This document shows, one piece after another, positions 14,125-21,453 of a DNA stretch of 64,000 nucleotides. The notes beneath the pieces were generated by a model. It saw only the letters and a list, made by a program, of their open reading frames with translations, did not search any database and had not been told where the DNA came from. Positions within the stretch are counted from its first letter, which is position 1; every line of letters starts with the position of its first letter. Source of the DNA: Bradyrhizobium sp. Tv2a-2. Lineage in GTDB: Bacteria; Pseudomonadota; Alphaproteobacteria; Rhizobiales; Xanthobacteraceae. A program made the translations under genes and the position numbers. Where the stretch lies: assembly GCF_000472425.1 (NCBI RefSeq), contig NZ_AXAI01000008.1, positions 1 through 64,000 on the forward strand, written 5' to 3'.

Positions 14125-14352
14125 ATGGATTCCTTTTCAGAAATCATTGACGCCTTTCATGGCCAATTCGCGGAAGCGATCGGCATCGAGGAAAGCCACG
14201 CCCGCACGATGAGGGCGCGCAACTCGATCCCATCGACGCGCTGGCAGGCCACGGTCGACGCTGCGCACAGGTTGCAGATCCAGGGCGTGACCCTGGAAGT
14301 GCTCGCCAGACTTGAGGCCGCTAAAATCAGATCGAAGGAGTCGGCTCAATGA
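14125..14352 (+). CDS. Cro-like HTH regulator, probably translated from a leaderless mRNA
   Basis: 75 aa. FAEAIGIEESHARTMRARNSIPSTRWQATVDAAHRLQI is the compact Cro/YdaS-type HTH (helix-turn-helix ~14-35). The ATG lies 9 nt after the -10 with no SD, so the transcript would begin at or beside the start codon. As first gene after PR it likely binds the same operators and opposes the repressor. Confidence 0.75.
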   Translation: MDSFSEIIDAFHGQFAEAIGIEESHARTMRARNSIPSTRWQATVDAAHRLQIQGVTLEVLARLEAAKIRSKESAQ

Positions 14353-14582
14353 CTCCTGCCGGCCTGCTCCCGCAGAATCTTCCGCGCGAAATCCAGCGCG
14401 CCTTCCCACTCTCTGACGACAACAATTGCTGGAGTGACGAAGGAGAGCACCGGAACAATTACTCCGCCGTGCTTCGCGAATTTGACGATACGCATCATGC
14501 CATCGCCAGCGTCTTCGAACTCCGATCCCATAACAAACACATCTCGGATGCTTACGGCATCCACCAATTCCAGCATTCCCAT
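14346..14582 (-). CDS. Small phage protein of the immunity-proximal region
   Basis: 78 aa, minus strand, meeting the Cro-like gene tail to tail (7-nt overlap). AVSIRDVFVMGSEFEDAGDGMMRIVKFAKHGG...VVVREWEGALDFARKIL is the beta-beta-alpha pattern of a small protein recurring in rhizobial phages, usually on the strand opposite its neighbours. Function unknown. Coding preferred over the opposite frame, which has poor composition. Confidence 0.6.
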   Translation of the reverse strand: MGMLELVDAVSIRDVFVMGSEFEDAGDGMMRIVKFAKHGGVIVPVLSFVTPAIVVVREWEGALDFARKILREQAGRSH

Positions 14583-14702
14583 GGTTTGATCCCACTAACC
14601 TGCCGCTGCGAAAACGGCACGCATTCAACGCCTGCGCGAATGATTTGTCGAGGCGCATTCTGCACTGGGCTGCAGGAATTCGCATATCTTCCGTACTCCT
14701 AC

Positions 14703-14723
14703 GGTGTTCCATCATGGAACACC
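14703..14723. repeat. Perfect 21-bp palindrome
   Basis: Arms GGTGTTCCAT and ATGGAACACC around a central C, in the 174-bp gap before the next rightward genes. Possible operator for an unidentified regulator, or a transcript hairpin; the following TTTC is too short to call a terminator. It differs from the CI operator. Confidence 0.7.
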
Positions 14724-14756
14724 TTTCAACTTTTCCGCGAACTGGAGGCACTGACG

Positions 14757-14852
14757 ATGACCGTGCTCGCATGGATTGTACTCGCTTGGCTGTCGATCCA
14801 GCTGCCTCTCGGCATGTTCGTCGGCGGGCTCCTCAAGGAGCGATCGTTATGA
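14757..14852 (+). CDS. 31-aa membrane micropeptide
   Basis: MTVLAWIVLAWLSIQLPLGM followed by FVGGLLKERSL. One span, with GGAGG 9 nt upstream. The stop overlaps the next ATG (ATGA). Confidence 0.55.
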   Translation: MTVLAWIVLAWLSIQLPLGMFVGGLLKERSL

Positions 14853-15025
14853 GTCATAGGCATTTCGGTCTGCCTTCCGGCGTCGACCGGCTCGACAAGG
14901 ACTCCGTCCTCTACGAGCGCGTCGCTATCGGCTTCTTCTGGTCGCTCGTCGGCGGCCTCGTTCTTCTCATCTACGGTTTCTATTTGCTGGTCGGCGTTCT
15001 GCTGGAGCCGGTTGTTGGCTCTTAG
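14849..15025 (+). CDS. 58-aa small membrane protein
   Basis: MSHRHFGLPSGVDRLDKDSV, then a long span FFWSLVGGLVLLIYGFYLLV. Coupled by ATGA to the 31-aa peptide, so the pair may act together at the membrane. Function unknown. Confidence 0.55.
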   Translation: MSHRHFGLPSGVDRLDKDSVLYERVAIGFFWSLVGGLVLLIYGFYLLVGVLLEPVVGS

Positions 15026-15158
15026 CCGATCGAGGATCAGCGCAGCGGTGAATGTAATTGAACTTATGTAACTGCGTTTTTGCATCGGAATTTTTGCTCA
15101 GTGGTGGGTTTGGGAAATTCGGGATTTCAGTACCAATCAGTATCAAGGAGTAAAACCA

Positions 15159-15569
15159 ATGTCCGCAGATCTACGGGAAAATGACTTTGAAGAGAACCGG
15201 CTAAATCATGGAAGCGAGAATTACGGGCTTCAGATCGGGCCGAACAGTGTGCCGACGTTGCAATTGCATCAGCTGTCGGAGCCTTGGCCACGCGGCGGCA
15301 GAGTCAAGTCAGCGATCAACCGCGCCTCTAAGCTCGTCGGGCTACCTTTTTGGAGATGCTACGAAATCTGGTACGGGCGCGCTCGCACCATAACGCAGCA
15401 CGAGTTGCATCTGATCGCTGCCGCAATTCAAAGAAAGCAGGAAGAGGATGACTGGAATGAACTGTGCGCGCTCAAAACAAAAATCGAAATTCTGGAGGCG
15501 CGGCTCAATTCGGGTAGTCAGGAATTCCGTGGCGCGGACGTTAACCAGCTTCGCGCGCAAGATTGTTGA
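15159..15569 (+). CDS. DNA-binding-like regulator with coiled-coil tail
   Basis: 136 aa; AAGGAG SD. Residues ~47-95 (GRVKSAINRASKLVGLPFWRCYEIWYGRARTITQHELHLIAAAI) look like an HTH used by a family of rhizobial phage regulators. A C-terminal coiled coil (LCALKTKIEILEARL) could dimerise it. Its own 133-bp upstream gap may contain a promoter, but I do not see a clear one. Confidence 0.55.
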   Translation: MSADLRENDFEENRLNHGSENYGLQIGPNSVPTLQLHQLSEPWPRGGRVKSAINRASKLVGLPFWRCYEIWYGRARTITQHELHLIAAAIQRKQEEDDWNELCALKTKIEILEARLNSGSQEFRGADVNQLRAQDC

Positions 15570-15590
15570 ACTGGCGGAGCGTGTGGCTCT

Positions 15591-16223
15591 ATGAATGCAC
15601 TTCCAACCAACATCGACATCGCCAAAGCTCGCCTGCCTGCGACGTATGAGCAAGCGAAGATTGCGCTTGCCTCGTGCGCTAGCATCGACGAGTGCCAAGA
15701 CTGGGCGAACAAGGCAGAGGCGCTCGCGTCTTATGCCAAGATGGCCGACGACGATAGCTTGCGCACTCTTGCTGACCGCATTCAGGCCCGTGCGGTTCGC
15801 CGCATGGGCGAGTTGCTGAAGACATTTAACGCTCAGGGCCGACGTTCGGACGAACCTATCGTGGGCACCCACGAAAAGTTATCTCAACGGGAGGCGGCGG
15901 ACAGGGCGGGTCTTTCTCCGCATCAAGAGTTGCAGGCCGTCCGCGTTGCCAACGTGCCTCAAGAAAAATTCGAGGCCGCCATTGAGGCACCTAAACCGAC
16001 TACCGTCACTGCGCTCGCAGAGATGGGCAAACAGATTCGCGCCGTGCCGGCCGAGAGCTTCAAGGCGGCCACGCACGCAATTGGTGCCGTTAAACGTTTC
16101 AACGAATTCTGCGCAGCCAACGATCCGGCGACTGCGCCATCTTCGTTCACAGACCCGACCCGCCTCGCGCGGGCTAGCAATCACATGGGCAGGCAATGCG
16201 CATCACATGGACCGACGAAATAA
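15591..16223 (+). CDS. Conserved hypothetical phage protein
   Basis: 210 aa. ATYEQAKIALASCASIDECQDWANKAEAL..DSLRTLADRIQARAVRRMGELLKT and QREAADRAGLSPHQELQAVRVANV form a conserved phage/plasmid helical family in alphaproteobacteria, sometimes linked to ParB-like or methyltransferase genes. The second segment looks like an HTH. Role unknown. Its end overlaps the GcrA-like gene by 28 nt. Confidence 0.6.
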   Translation: MNALPTNIDIAKARLPATYEQAKIALASCASIDECQDWANKAEALASYAKMADDDSLRTLADRIQARAVRRMGELLKTFNAQGRRSDEPIVGTHEKLSQREAADRAGLSPHQELQAVRVANVPQEKFEAAIEAPKPTTVTALAEMGKQIRAVPAESFKAATHAIGAVKRFNEFCAANDPATAPSSFTDPTRLARASNHMGRQCASHGPTK

Positions 16224-16642
16224 TCGAAGAACTGAAGCATCTTTTCATTGAGAGGAGATTCAGCAAGGGCGCGGTAGCAAGGTTTTTTTCTGAAAAGCTC
16301 GGCATCGAGGTGACCCGCAACGCGATTGTGGGGAAGCTCAACCGGCTTGGCATCAAGCGCGAGGGCGTCACGCAGTTTTGCGCCGAGCGCAAGCCGCGCC
16401 TGTTTCAGCCGAAGCCGTCGCGACAGCCATTTGTCCCCCAGGTCGTCGTCACCGAGCCTCGCATGGTGCCGTTCGCCGAGCTTGGCGACGGCGAGTGCCA
16501 GTACGAGTGCACGAACGCTGATGGCGTCGGTGACTGGCTATTCTGCGGGAATCCCTGCAAGTCCGGCTCTGCGTTCTGTCGCAAGCATCATGGTGTCGTC
16601 TGGGTCCGCGCCCGCAAGGCGAGAGTCGGGGAGGCGGCATGA
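16196..16642 (+). CDS. GcrA-family cell-cycle transcription regulator (phage copy)
   Basis: 148 aa. N-terminal ITWTDEIIEELKHLF..GIEVTRNAIVGKLNRLGIKR matches GcrA's DNA/sigma-70-binding part. The C-terminus has FAELGDGECQYECTN...LFCGNPCKSGSAFCRKHHGVVWV, the Cys/His motif of GcrA. In Caulobacter and relatives GcrA works with sigma-70 at CcrM-methylated promoters during S phase. A phage copy could redirect host cell-cycle transcription or drive phage middle genes; this is inference. Confidence 0.85.
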   Translation: MRITWTDEIIEELKHLFIERRFSKGAVARFFSEKLGIEVTRNAIVGKLNRLGIKREGVTQFCAERKPRLFQPKPSRQPFVPQVVVTEPRMVPFAELGDGECQYECTNADGVGDWLFCGNPCKSGSAFCRKHHGVVWVRARKARVGEAA

Positions 16643-16962
16643 GCGAGGACGGCCTCAAGGTCGAGCGGGCCATGGCGTTGATCCAAGAGGGCCACGACCG
16701 CAGCACAGTGGCGCATCTCATGGGCTATGCAAGCGTCCAGTCTGTCCACAACCTCATTTACGAAGGCAAGGAGAGGCAGAAGTGGCGGGCGAAGGTGGCC
16801 GTCAACCCGGCGCTCGATCGGAAGTTCAAGAACGTCGAGCGCGTCAGGAAATACATGGAGGAGAACGTCGGCTGCTTGAAGAAGCAGATCATGCTCGATT
16901 TATGCTTGTCACAGCACACCGTTGAGCGGGCCATCAGAATCATAAACGAGGGGCTGGAGTGA
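16639..16962 (+). CDS. HTH-containing hypothetical protein
   Basis: 107 aa. Two HTH-like segments: RSTVAHLMGYASVQSVHNLIYEG (~22-44) and CLKKQIMLDLCLSQHTVERAIRIIN (~78-102). ATGA overlap with the GcrA-like gene. Probable DNA-binding protein; no named family. Confidence 0.55.
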   Translation: MSEDGLKVERAMALIQEGHDRSTVAHLMGYASVQSVHNLIYEGKERQKWRAKVAVNPALDRKFKNVERVRKYMEENVGCLKKQIMLDLCLSQHTVERAIRIINEGLE

Positions 16963-17396
16963 TGGCGCATCGTCCCCCGCTCAAAAATCCGCGACCGTCA
17001 AAGGTCCTGCTGCGCGACGAGATACTCAATCGCGTGCTGGCGCAGCACAGGGTCGAGGCAATCGACTTCTTCAGCACATGCCGGGCTGGGGACTTAACTG
17101 CGGCCCGCCGAGCCGCCGCTCAAGAGCTGAAGGCAGCCGGGTTTGCCGTCACGCGCATCGCTCACATTCTCCGGCGCAACCACAGGACCATCGGATATTA
17201 TCTGTATGGGGGCTCGAATGATGCCAGGCGCAATCGCTCCCGCACCTATGAAATGCTGAAGGCGCTGGACCCCTCAACCATGGAAACGGTGTTGGCCATC
17301 GCCAAGGCCGAGGGGGTTTCGCCCTATGTGTTGATCCGCGAGTGGATCGCCGAGCGCGCGACATATGAGGCCGCAGCGAAGGCGAGGGCAGCATGA
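16962..17396 (+). CDS. HTH DNA-binding protein (DnaA-domain-IV-like helix set)
   Basis: 144 aa from ATG 16962 (a GTG 3 nt earlier is possible). AARRAAAQELKAAGFAVTRIAHILRRNHRTIGYYLYG is an HTH resembling the DnaA/TrpR type that recurs in phages of this group. The C-terminal IAKAEGVSPYVLIREWIAERA resembles an RHH/CopG-like helix pair. It could take part in replication or regulation. Confidence 0.55.
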   Translation: MAHRPPLKNPRPSKVLLRDEILNRVLAQHRVEAIDFFSTCRAGDLTAARRAAAQELKAAGFAVTRIAHILRRNHRTIGYYLYGGSNDARRNRSRTYEMLKALDPSTMETVLAIAKAEGVSPYVLIREWIAERATYEAAAKARAA

Positions 17397-17581
17397 GCGA
17401 AGAGTATCGCATGATCTTCTTTGAGCCAGAACCGGACATCACGGTTTTCGAACTGGCTGTCTTCTTTGCGAACGTGGGCGGAGATCAGGCCCCAGTCTCA
17501 GGCATCCTTTGCACAAGGTCTGACTGGGAAGGCATGGGCAAGTCGCGTCGACACTGGCGGCTGGAGAGTCCCTGGTCATGA
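17393..17581 (+). CDS. Small hypothetical protein
   Basis: 62 aa, acidic start (MSEEYRMIFFEPEPDITVFELAVF). ATGA overlaps on both sides show co-translation. No family recognised. Confidence 0.5.
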   Translation: MSEEYRMIFFEPEPDITVFELAVFFANVGGDQAPVSGILCTRSDWEGMGKSRRHWRLESPWS

Positions 17582-17823
17582 GACGCCTCACCTCCGCAGA
17601 CGATCCCCGCATCATGGCCCTATGGAAAAAGGGATTGAATACCGCGACCATCGCGCGAGAGCTGAACTGCCGCGAGTTCGAGGTCGCCAATCGTCTGGCG
17701 ATCATCCGAGGCTATGCCCCGCGCAGTGAGGGGCCGAATAGCATCGTGGGGCAGATTGCGGGGGATCCGCCGAAAGGTCGTAGCGCATTGGATCAGATGG
17801 TGCGGCGGGAGGGCGGGGAATGA
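17578..17823 (+). CDS. Small HTH protein
   Basis: 81 aa. DDPRIMALWKKGLNTATIARELNCREFEVANRLAIIRG is a GcrA/Myb-like HTH of the type found in phage proteins ending in short disordered tails. ATGA overlaps with both neighbours, directly before the Mom-like gene. Confidence 0.6.
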   Translation: MRRLTSADDPRIMALWKKGLNTATIARELNCREFEVANRLAIIRGYAPRSEGPNSIVGQIAGDPPKGRSALDQMVRREGGE

Positions 17824-18509
17824 ACGAGCGTTTTGTCATAACCGGCGCTTCGCCCGATGAACTTTGGCCACTTGTGCGCGACTTCCACTATTCGGGTCGA
17901 TTGCCGGCCAACATTCAACATTCTTATGCGGTGCGCAGGTCTGGCGGCCTCTTCGGAGACACCGGCGAACCAGTTGCCGGAATAATTTTCACGATCCCGC
18001 CGACAAAGTGGGCTGAAGAAGTAATCGAATTAGCGAGATTGGTACGCCACCCAAATTACGATGAACCGTTAAGCCGACTTATTTCCTTCGCCTTGGGCTG
18101 GCTAAAAAAGTCTGGCTGGAATTTGGCTGTAAGCTTTGCTGACTGGACCCAGCGCCATCATGGCGGCATCTATCAGGCCGCAGGCTGGAATTATAACGGC
18201 AAGCGTGAACCGGCTATGGATGGGTTGGTCATTGATGGCGTATTTAAGCCGGGGCGTTCCTGCAATTCGGCGTTTGGCACAAGGTCGCCAGAAAGGATCA
18301 AAAGCGTCCTTCCAGAAGCCTCCATCGCCCCCCATTGGGATGAAGGCAAGCACCTTTATTGGAAACCGCTTGCCATTTCTGGGCGGTCTAAGGCCAAGCG
18401 GCTTGGCCTGAAGAACCTTCCTTATCCAAAACCTATTGCGGCTAGTCCATCGGACGAGCGGCTTCCCGGCCGTGCGAGCCTCGTGCAACCCGAGGCGGCC
18501 GCTCCATGA
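17820..18509 (+). CDS. Mom-like adenine-modification protein (GNAT-type)
   Basis: 229 aa. LVRDFHYSGRLPA near the start, GIIFTIPPTKW, ELARLVRHPNYDEPLSRLISFALGWLKKSGWNLAVSFAD and RHHGGIYQAAGWNYNGK follow the pattern of phage Mom proteins (acetyltransferase-like fold). Mu Mom converts adenine to N6-carbamoylmethyl-adenine, protecting DNA from restriction. The C-terminal ~60 residues are basic. Located in the middle region after HTH genes. Distinct GNAT activity cannot be excluded. Confidence 0.75.
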   Translation: MNERFVITGASPDELWPLVRDFHYSGRLPANIQHSYAVRRSGGLFGDTGEPVAGIIFTIPPTKWAEEVIELARLVRHPNYDEPLSRLISFALGWLKKSGWNLAVSFADWTQRHHGGIYQAAGWNYNGKREPAMDGLVIDGVFKPGRSCNSAFGTRSPERIKSVLPEASIAPHWDEGKHLYWKPLAISGRSKAKRLGLKNLPYPKPIAASPSDERLPGRASLVQPEAAAP

Positions 18510-18865
18510 CCGCGATCTGTCCCTGCTGCGGCAATGAGATGCCAATTGGCCGGAGCGTCCAGTTCAGGCTCGAAAGCCACACGCTGATCAGTTCCGACTA
18601 TGCGGTGGTCTTCACCGCCTTTGAGGCCGAGATATTCGACCTCCTCTGGAAGAATCGGAACACGGGCCGCGTGGTTACCGGCGAAGCGATTTTTGATCGT
18701 CTCTATGCGCTGGACCCGAACGGCGGGCCAGACACCAAAGTGACGGACGTTTTGATCAACCGGATGCGCCGGAAGCTCGCCGAGACAGACATCGAGATCG
18801 CAAACGTCTATGGCCGTGGATTTTTCCTTCGCAGCAAGACCAGCAAACAGGAGCAAATCGCTTGA
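18506..18865 (+). CDS. Zinc-ribbon plus winged-helix regulator
   Basis: 119 aa. CPCCGNEMPIG (~5-15) then a winged-helix like the OmpR effector domain: VFTAFEAEIFDLLWKNRN, DTKVTDVLINRMRRKLA and YGRGFFL. No receiver domain. Likely a phage transcription regulator. ATGA overlap after Mom; the next gene starts at an overlapping TTG. Confidence 0.65.
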   Translation: MTAICPCCGNEMPIGRSVQFRLESHTLISSDYAVVFTAFEAEIFDLLWKNRNTGRVVTGEAIFDRLYALDPNGGPDTKVTDVLINRMRRKLAETDIEIANVYGRGFFLRSKTSKQEQIA

Positions 18866-19398
18866 GTACAGCCGCCGCACTTAAACCCGACCCCATCAAG
18901 AACACCCCAGCCGAGGATGACGTAACCGCCGTCAACCTGCACAAGATCCGCTTCGCTCAAGACAGAGTCGGGGGCGCCAAACTTGTTCTCAAGGAGACTC
19001 AGAGCCACGCCGAGGCCAAGGGGATTCACCTGAAGGCGGCGAAGAAGGCCTTCGCCATCATCGATGCTGGCGACGCCGAAGCGTGGCTGCAAGAGACCAG
19101 CAAGATCACGACTTACCTTCGTATTCTCCGTCATGGTGTGCGGGACGGGCAGTTGAGCCTGGATCTGGAGTCCAACCTCGCGCCGATCGATGAACGGGCT
19201 GAGTTGGACGGGCGCAGTCATGGCCTCGATGTCGCGCCGGGTATTGGTGAGTCGGACAACCCGCACGATCTGACGACCAGCAACGGACAAGCGTGGCTTC
19301 GCGGATTTCGCCAAGGAAGGACGGAGCGCGATCTCATATTGAGCATGCGTGACGACGTTGGCGAGGACGAGCCCGCCGCAGAGGAAGATGAGGACTGA
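18862..19398 (+). CDS. Conserved helical phage protein
   Basis: 178 aa from TTG 18862 (TTGA overlap). VNLHKIRFAQDRVGGAKLVLKETQSHAEAKGIHLKAAKKAFAII resembles the long helix of small rhizobial-phage proteins distantly like GapR-type DNA-binding proteins; the tail (QAWLRGFRQGR... acidic end) is disordered. Function unassigned. Confidence 0.5.
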   Translation: MSTAAALKPDPIKNTPAEDDVTAVNLHKIRFAQDRVGGAKLVLKETQSHAEAKGIHLKAAKKAFAIIDAGDAEAWLQETSKITTYLRILRHGVRDGQLSLDLESNLAPIDERAELDGRSHGLDVAPGIGESDNPHDLTTSNGQAWLRGFRQGRTERDLILSMRDDVGEDEPAAEEDED

Positions 19399-19400
19399 TC

Positions 19401-19610
19401 ATGAAACACAAAATCCGTAGCATCCACTTGTCAGAAGTAGATGGGCGCCAGTTCATTTATCTATGCGTCAGTGACGATGAGTTTATTCGCTATCACGTCC
19501 TTCCAGTCGATATTTCAGAGGAGGACGAGGGGTGGCTGATCCTGAACATGGGCGGGAGCGGTGGCGGGTCTCTCCGAATCCCCCAATCCGCACCGAGGCA
19601 AGCCGCATGA
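19401..19610 (+). CDS. Small hypothetical protein
   Basis: 69 aa. Beta-rich start (IRSIHLSEVDGRQFIYLCVSDDEFIRYHV), Gly-rich tail. ATGA overlap with the next gene. No family. Confidence 0.45.
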   Translation: MKHKIRSIHLSEVDGRQFIYLCVSDDEFIRYHVLPVDISEEDEGWLILNMGGSGGGSLRIPQSAPRQAA

Positions 19611-19816
19611 TCAGCATCATCGCCGTGCTCTGCAGCCTTGCCAGTCCTGGCACCTGCCACGAGCAGTTCGTCACGAACTCAGACTTCGCCGAGATCTCGA
19701 TGCAGTCCTGCCTGATGGGTGCACCGCAGCTGGCTGACTGGATGAAGCAGCATCCGGCCGAGCGCCTCGCTGGCTGGAAATGCCGGATGGGCAAGCAAGA
19801 GAGCAGGGGGGCATGA
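19607..19816 (+). CDS. Small conserved secreted-type protein
   Basis: 69 aa from MISIIAVLCSLASPG (ATG 19607). A short hydrophobic N-terminus precedes four Cys in a pattern (GTCHEQF, MQSCLMGAP, WMKQHPAERLAGWKCRMG) shared by many alphaproteobacterial phage proteins. Probably exported and disulphide-bonded. Role unknown. Confidence 0.6.
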   Translation: MISIIAVLCSLASPGTCHEQFVTNSDFAEISMQSCLMGAPQLADWMKQHPAERLAGWKCRMGKQESRGA

Positions 19817-20112
19817 TGATTAAACTCGTCCTCACATGTTCGGCTTGTCCCGAACAATACGATGCCTTTCTCAATGGAGCGCAGGTTGGCTATCTCAGAC
19901 TCCGGCATGGGGCATTCCGGGTGGATTTCCCGGACCACAACGGCGAAACGATTTATGAGGCTAGCCCACAGGGCGATGGATGCTTCGACGAAGACGAGCG
20001 CGACTACTATCTTCGCTTTGCCGTTGATGCGATCCTAAAGCGGTTGGCGGTTGGTAAATACGAGAAGCAGGAAGCGCCAGACGTTCAGTATGAGATTGAG
20101 GGTCGGTCATGA
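19816..20112 (+). CDS. Hypothetical protein
   Basis: 98 aa from the second of two ATGs (19813, 19816), both beside an AGGGGGG SD. VLTCSACPEQYDAFLNGAQVGYLRLRHGAFRVDFPD and DERDYYLRFAVDAIL: beta-sheet start with helical end, as in a small GNAT-like or immunity-type fold. No firm family. Confidence 0.5.
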   Translation: MIKLVLTCSACPEQYDAFLNGAQVGYLRLRHGAFRVDFPDHNGETIYEASPQGDGCFDEDERDYYLRFAVDAILKRLAVGKYEKQEAPDVQYEIEGRS

Positions 20113-20552
20113 TTACCGTCACCCTCTCCGGTGATCCGCAAGGCAAGGGCCGTGCTCGAGCATTCCGTCGCGGCAGCTTCATAGGCCACTATACGCCAGA
20201 GAAGACCAGAACCTATGAGGGGATGATACGCACCGCCGCGATGGACGCTATGGGAGATAATGAGGTTATCCCGGGCCCCGTCAAGTTTGTCCTAACGGCG
20301 ATATTCTCTGTGCCGGCAAGCTGGTCGCGCAAGAAACGGGAAATGGCGTTGGCTGGCCAACTTTTGCCGACCAAGAAGCCCGACCTCGACAACATTGTAA
20401 AGGCATGGACCGATGCGATGAATGGCGTGGTGTTCGCTGACGATTGCCAGATCGTTCATGTCTCATCCTCGAAAAGCTACGGCAACACGCCCGCGGTTAT
20501 CGTTACCGTCAAGCCGCTCGCGCAGGAAGCCGCCATGGATAGTGCTGCATAG
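20109..20552 (+). CDS. rusA: RusA-family Holliday-junction resolvase
   Basis: 147 aa. GDPQGKGRARAFRRG and KKPDLDNIVKAWTDAMNGVVFADDCQIVHVSSSK carry the RusA motif with its conserved Asp residues (DLDN, DD). Cleaves Holliday junctions; partners with the ERF/YqaJ recombination set of the opposite strand. ATGA overlap with the preceding gene. Confidence 0.92.
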   Translation: MITVTLSGDPQGKGRARAFRRGSFIGHYTPEKTRTYEGMIRTAAMDAMGDNEVIPGPVKFVLTAIFSVPASWSRKKREMALAGQLLPTKKPDLDNIVKAWTDAMNGVVFADDCQIVHVSSSKSYGNTPAVIVTVKPLAQEAAMDSAA

Positions 20553-20579
20553 TTCTGACAATCGGCAGGGGAAACCATC

Positions 20580-20990
20580 ATGTGCATCCATATAAGTGAA
20601 ATAAACTCCACAGGCGACGCGATCGATTATCTCTCCGCCCATGGCTGGAAGCCAAGCGAGGCGGTGGAGTTCGTCGGGCTGCTCTGCAAGATCGCGAAGA
20701 AGCCGCGGGCGGTGTCGGCGTTACGGCCAGCGACCGAACTCAGGCAGGTCAAGCGATCATTCCCGCCCGACTTCGTACTGACGCCGGAATTGGTGAAGGT
20801 GGCCACAGATCGCGGCTTTAATCTCGCTGATGTGCATGAGATGTGGGGACATTTCCGCGACCATTATTTGGGTAATGGCAAGTCATTCTCGGACTGGGCC
20901 GCCACATGGCGCAACTGGGTGCGGAAGGCGGTCGAGTTCAAGAATCGTGACCAGCGCAACGCCACCCCGGCAATGGACTGGAGGGCGTGA
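20580..20990 (+). CDS. Replication accessory protein (DnaT/phage-O C-terminal-like)
   Basis: 136 aa. FPPDFVLTPELVKVATDRGFNLADVHEMWGHFRDHYLGNGKSFSDWAATWRNWVRKA is the C-terminal module of phage replication initiators (DnaT-like or O-like), which binds DNA or helicase. The N-terminal ~50 residues (helical) replace the usual long initiator part. Placed just before the primase/helicase genes, as expected. Confidence 0.7.
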   Translation: MCIHISEINSTGDAIDYLSAHGWKPSEAVEFVGLLCKIAKKPRAVSALRPATELRQVKRSFPPDFVLTPELVKVATDRGFNLADVHEMWGHFRDHYLGNGKSFSDWAATWRNWVRKAVEFKNRDQRNATPAMDWRA

Positions 20991-20991
20991 C

Positions 20992-21453
20992 GTGGCTCTT
21001 AAAACACACTGCATTCATGGCCACGCCTACACTGAGCAGAATACATACTGGAAGAAAATACGCGGCAGCTTATTCCGCTGCTGCCGCACCTGCAAACAGG
21101 ATGGAGAACGTCGGCGCTATCCATCAAAAGACAAGACGCATTGTCGTCGCGGCCACCTATACGACGAGCAAAACACATTCTGGAAGAAGTACGGTGTTTC
21201 CCGTTTCCGCGTCTGTCTTGCCTGTAAGCGGGAGTGGGACAATCGTCGTGCCAAGCCGCGTGTTCTGAAGCCCGTTCCGGCACCAAAGCCGAAGGAAAAG
21301 ACGAGGCATATCGTCTCAATAACGAGGGCTGAGGTGATCGATTGGTATTTGCTCGGCTGGCGCTTCGTCGGCTTCCAAGGCGATCTCTGCACCTTCGAAT
21401 GGCGGAACGAGCGGGAGCCGCGATGGCCGGCTGAGATGAGGAGGGCTGCATGA
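20992..21453 (+). CDS. Protein with two HNH-associated zinc ribbons but no nuclease core
   Basis: 153 aa from GTG 20992 with GGAGGG SD. KTHCIHGHAYTEQNTYWKK...CCRTCK and KTHCRRGHLYDEQNTFWKK...CLACK are tandem copies of the CxxGH...CxxC ribbon that normally flanks HNH domains (compare 9949-10401). The C-terminal part (SITRAEVIDWYLLGWRFVG) is an unrelated ~60-residue segment. Likely nucleic-acid-binding. Confidence 0.65.
   Translation: MALKTHCIHGHAYTEQNTYWKKIRGSLFRCCRTCKQDGERRRYPSKDKTHCRRGHLYDEQNTFWKKYGVSRFRVCLACKREWDNRRAKPRVLKPVPAPKPKEKTRHIVSITRAEVIDWYLLGWRFVGFQGDLCTFEWRNEREPRWPAEMRRAA

Noticed and set aside
14703..14723. LexA (SOS) box
   Set aside because: Alphaproteobacterial LexA sites are direct GTTC-N7-GTTC repeats; this is an inverted GTTC-N7-GAAC.
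14349..14852. 167-codon plus-strand frame as one gene
   Set aside because: Only its last 31 codons (from 14757) have an SD and membrane-protein sense; the front part is antisense to the 78-aa gene.
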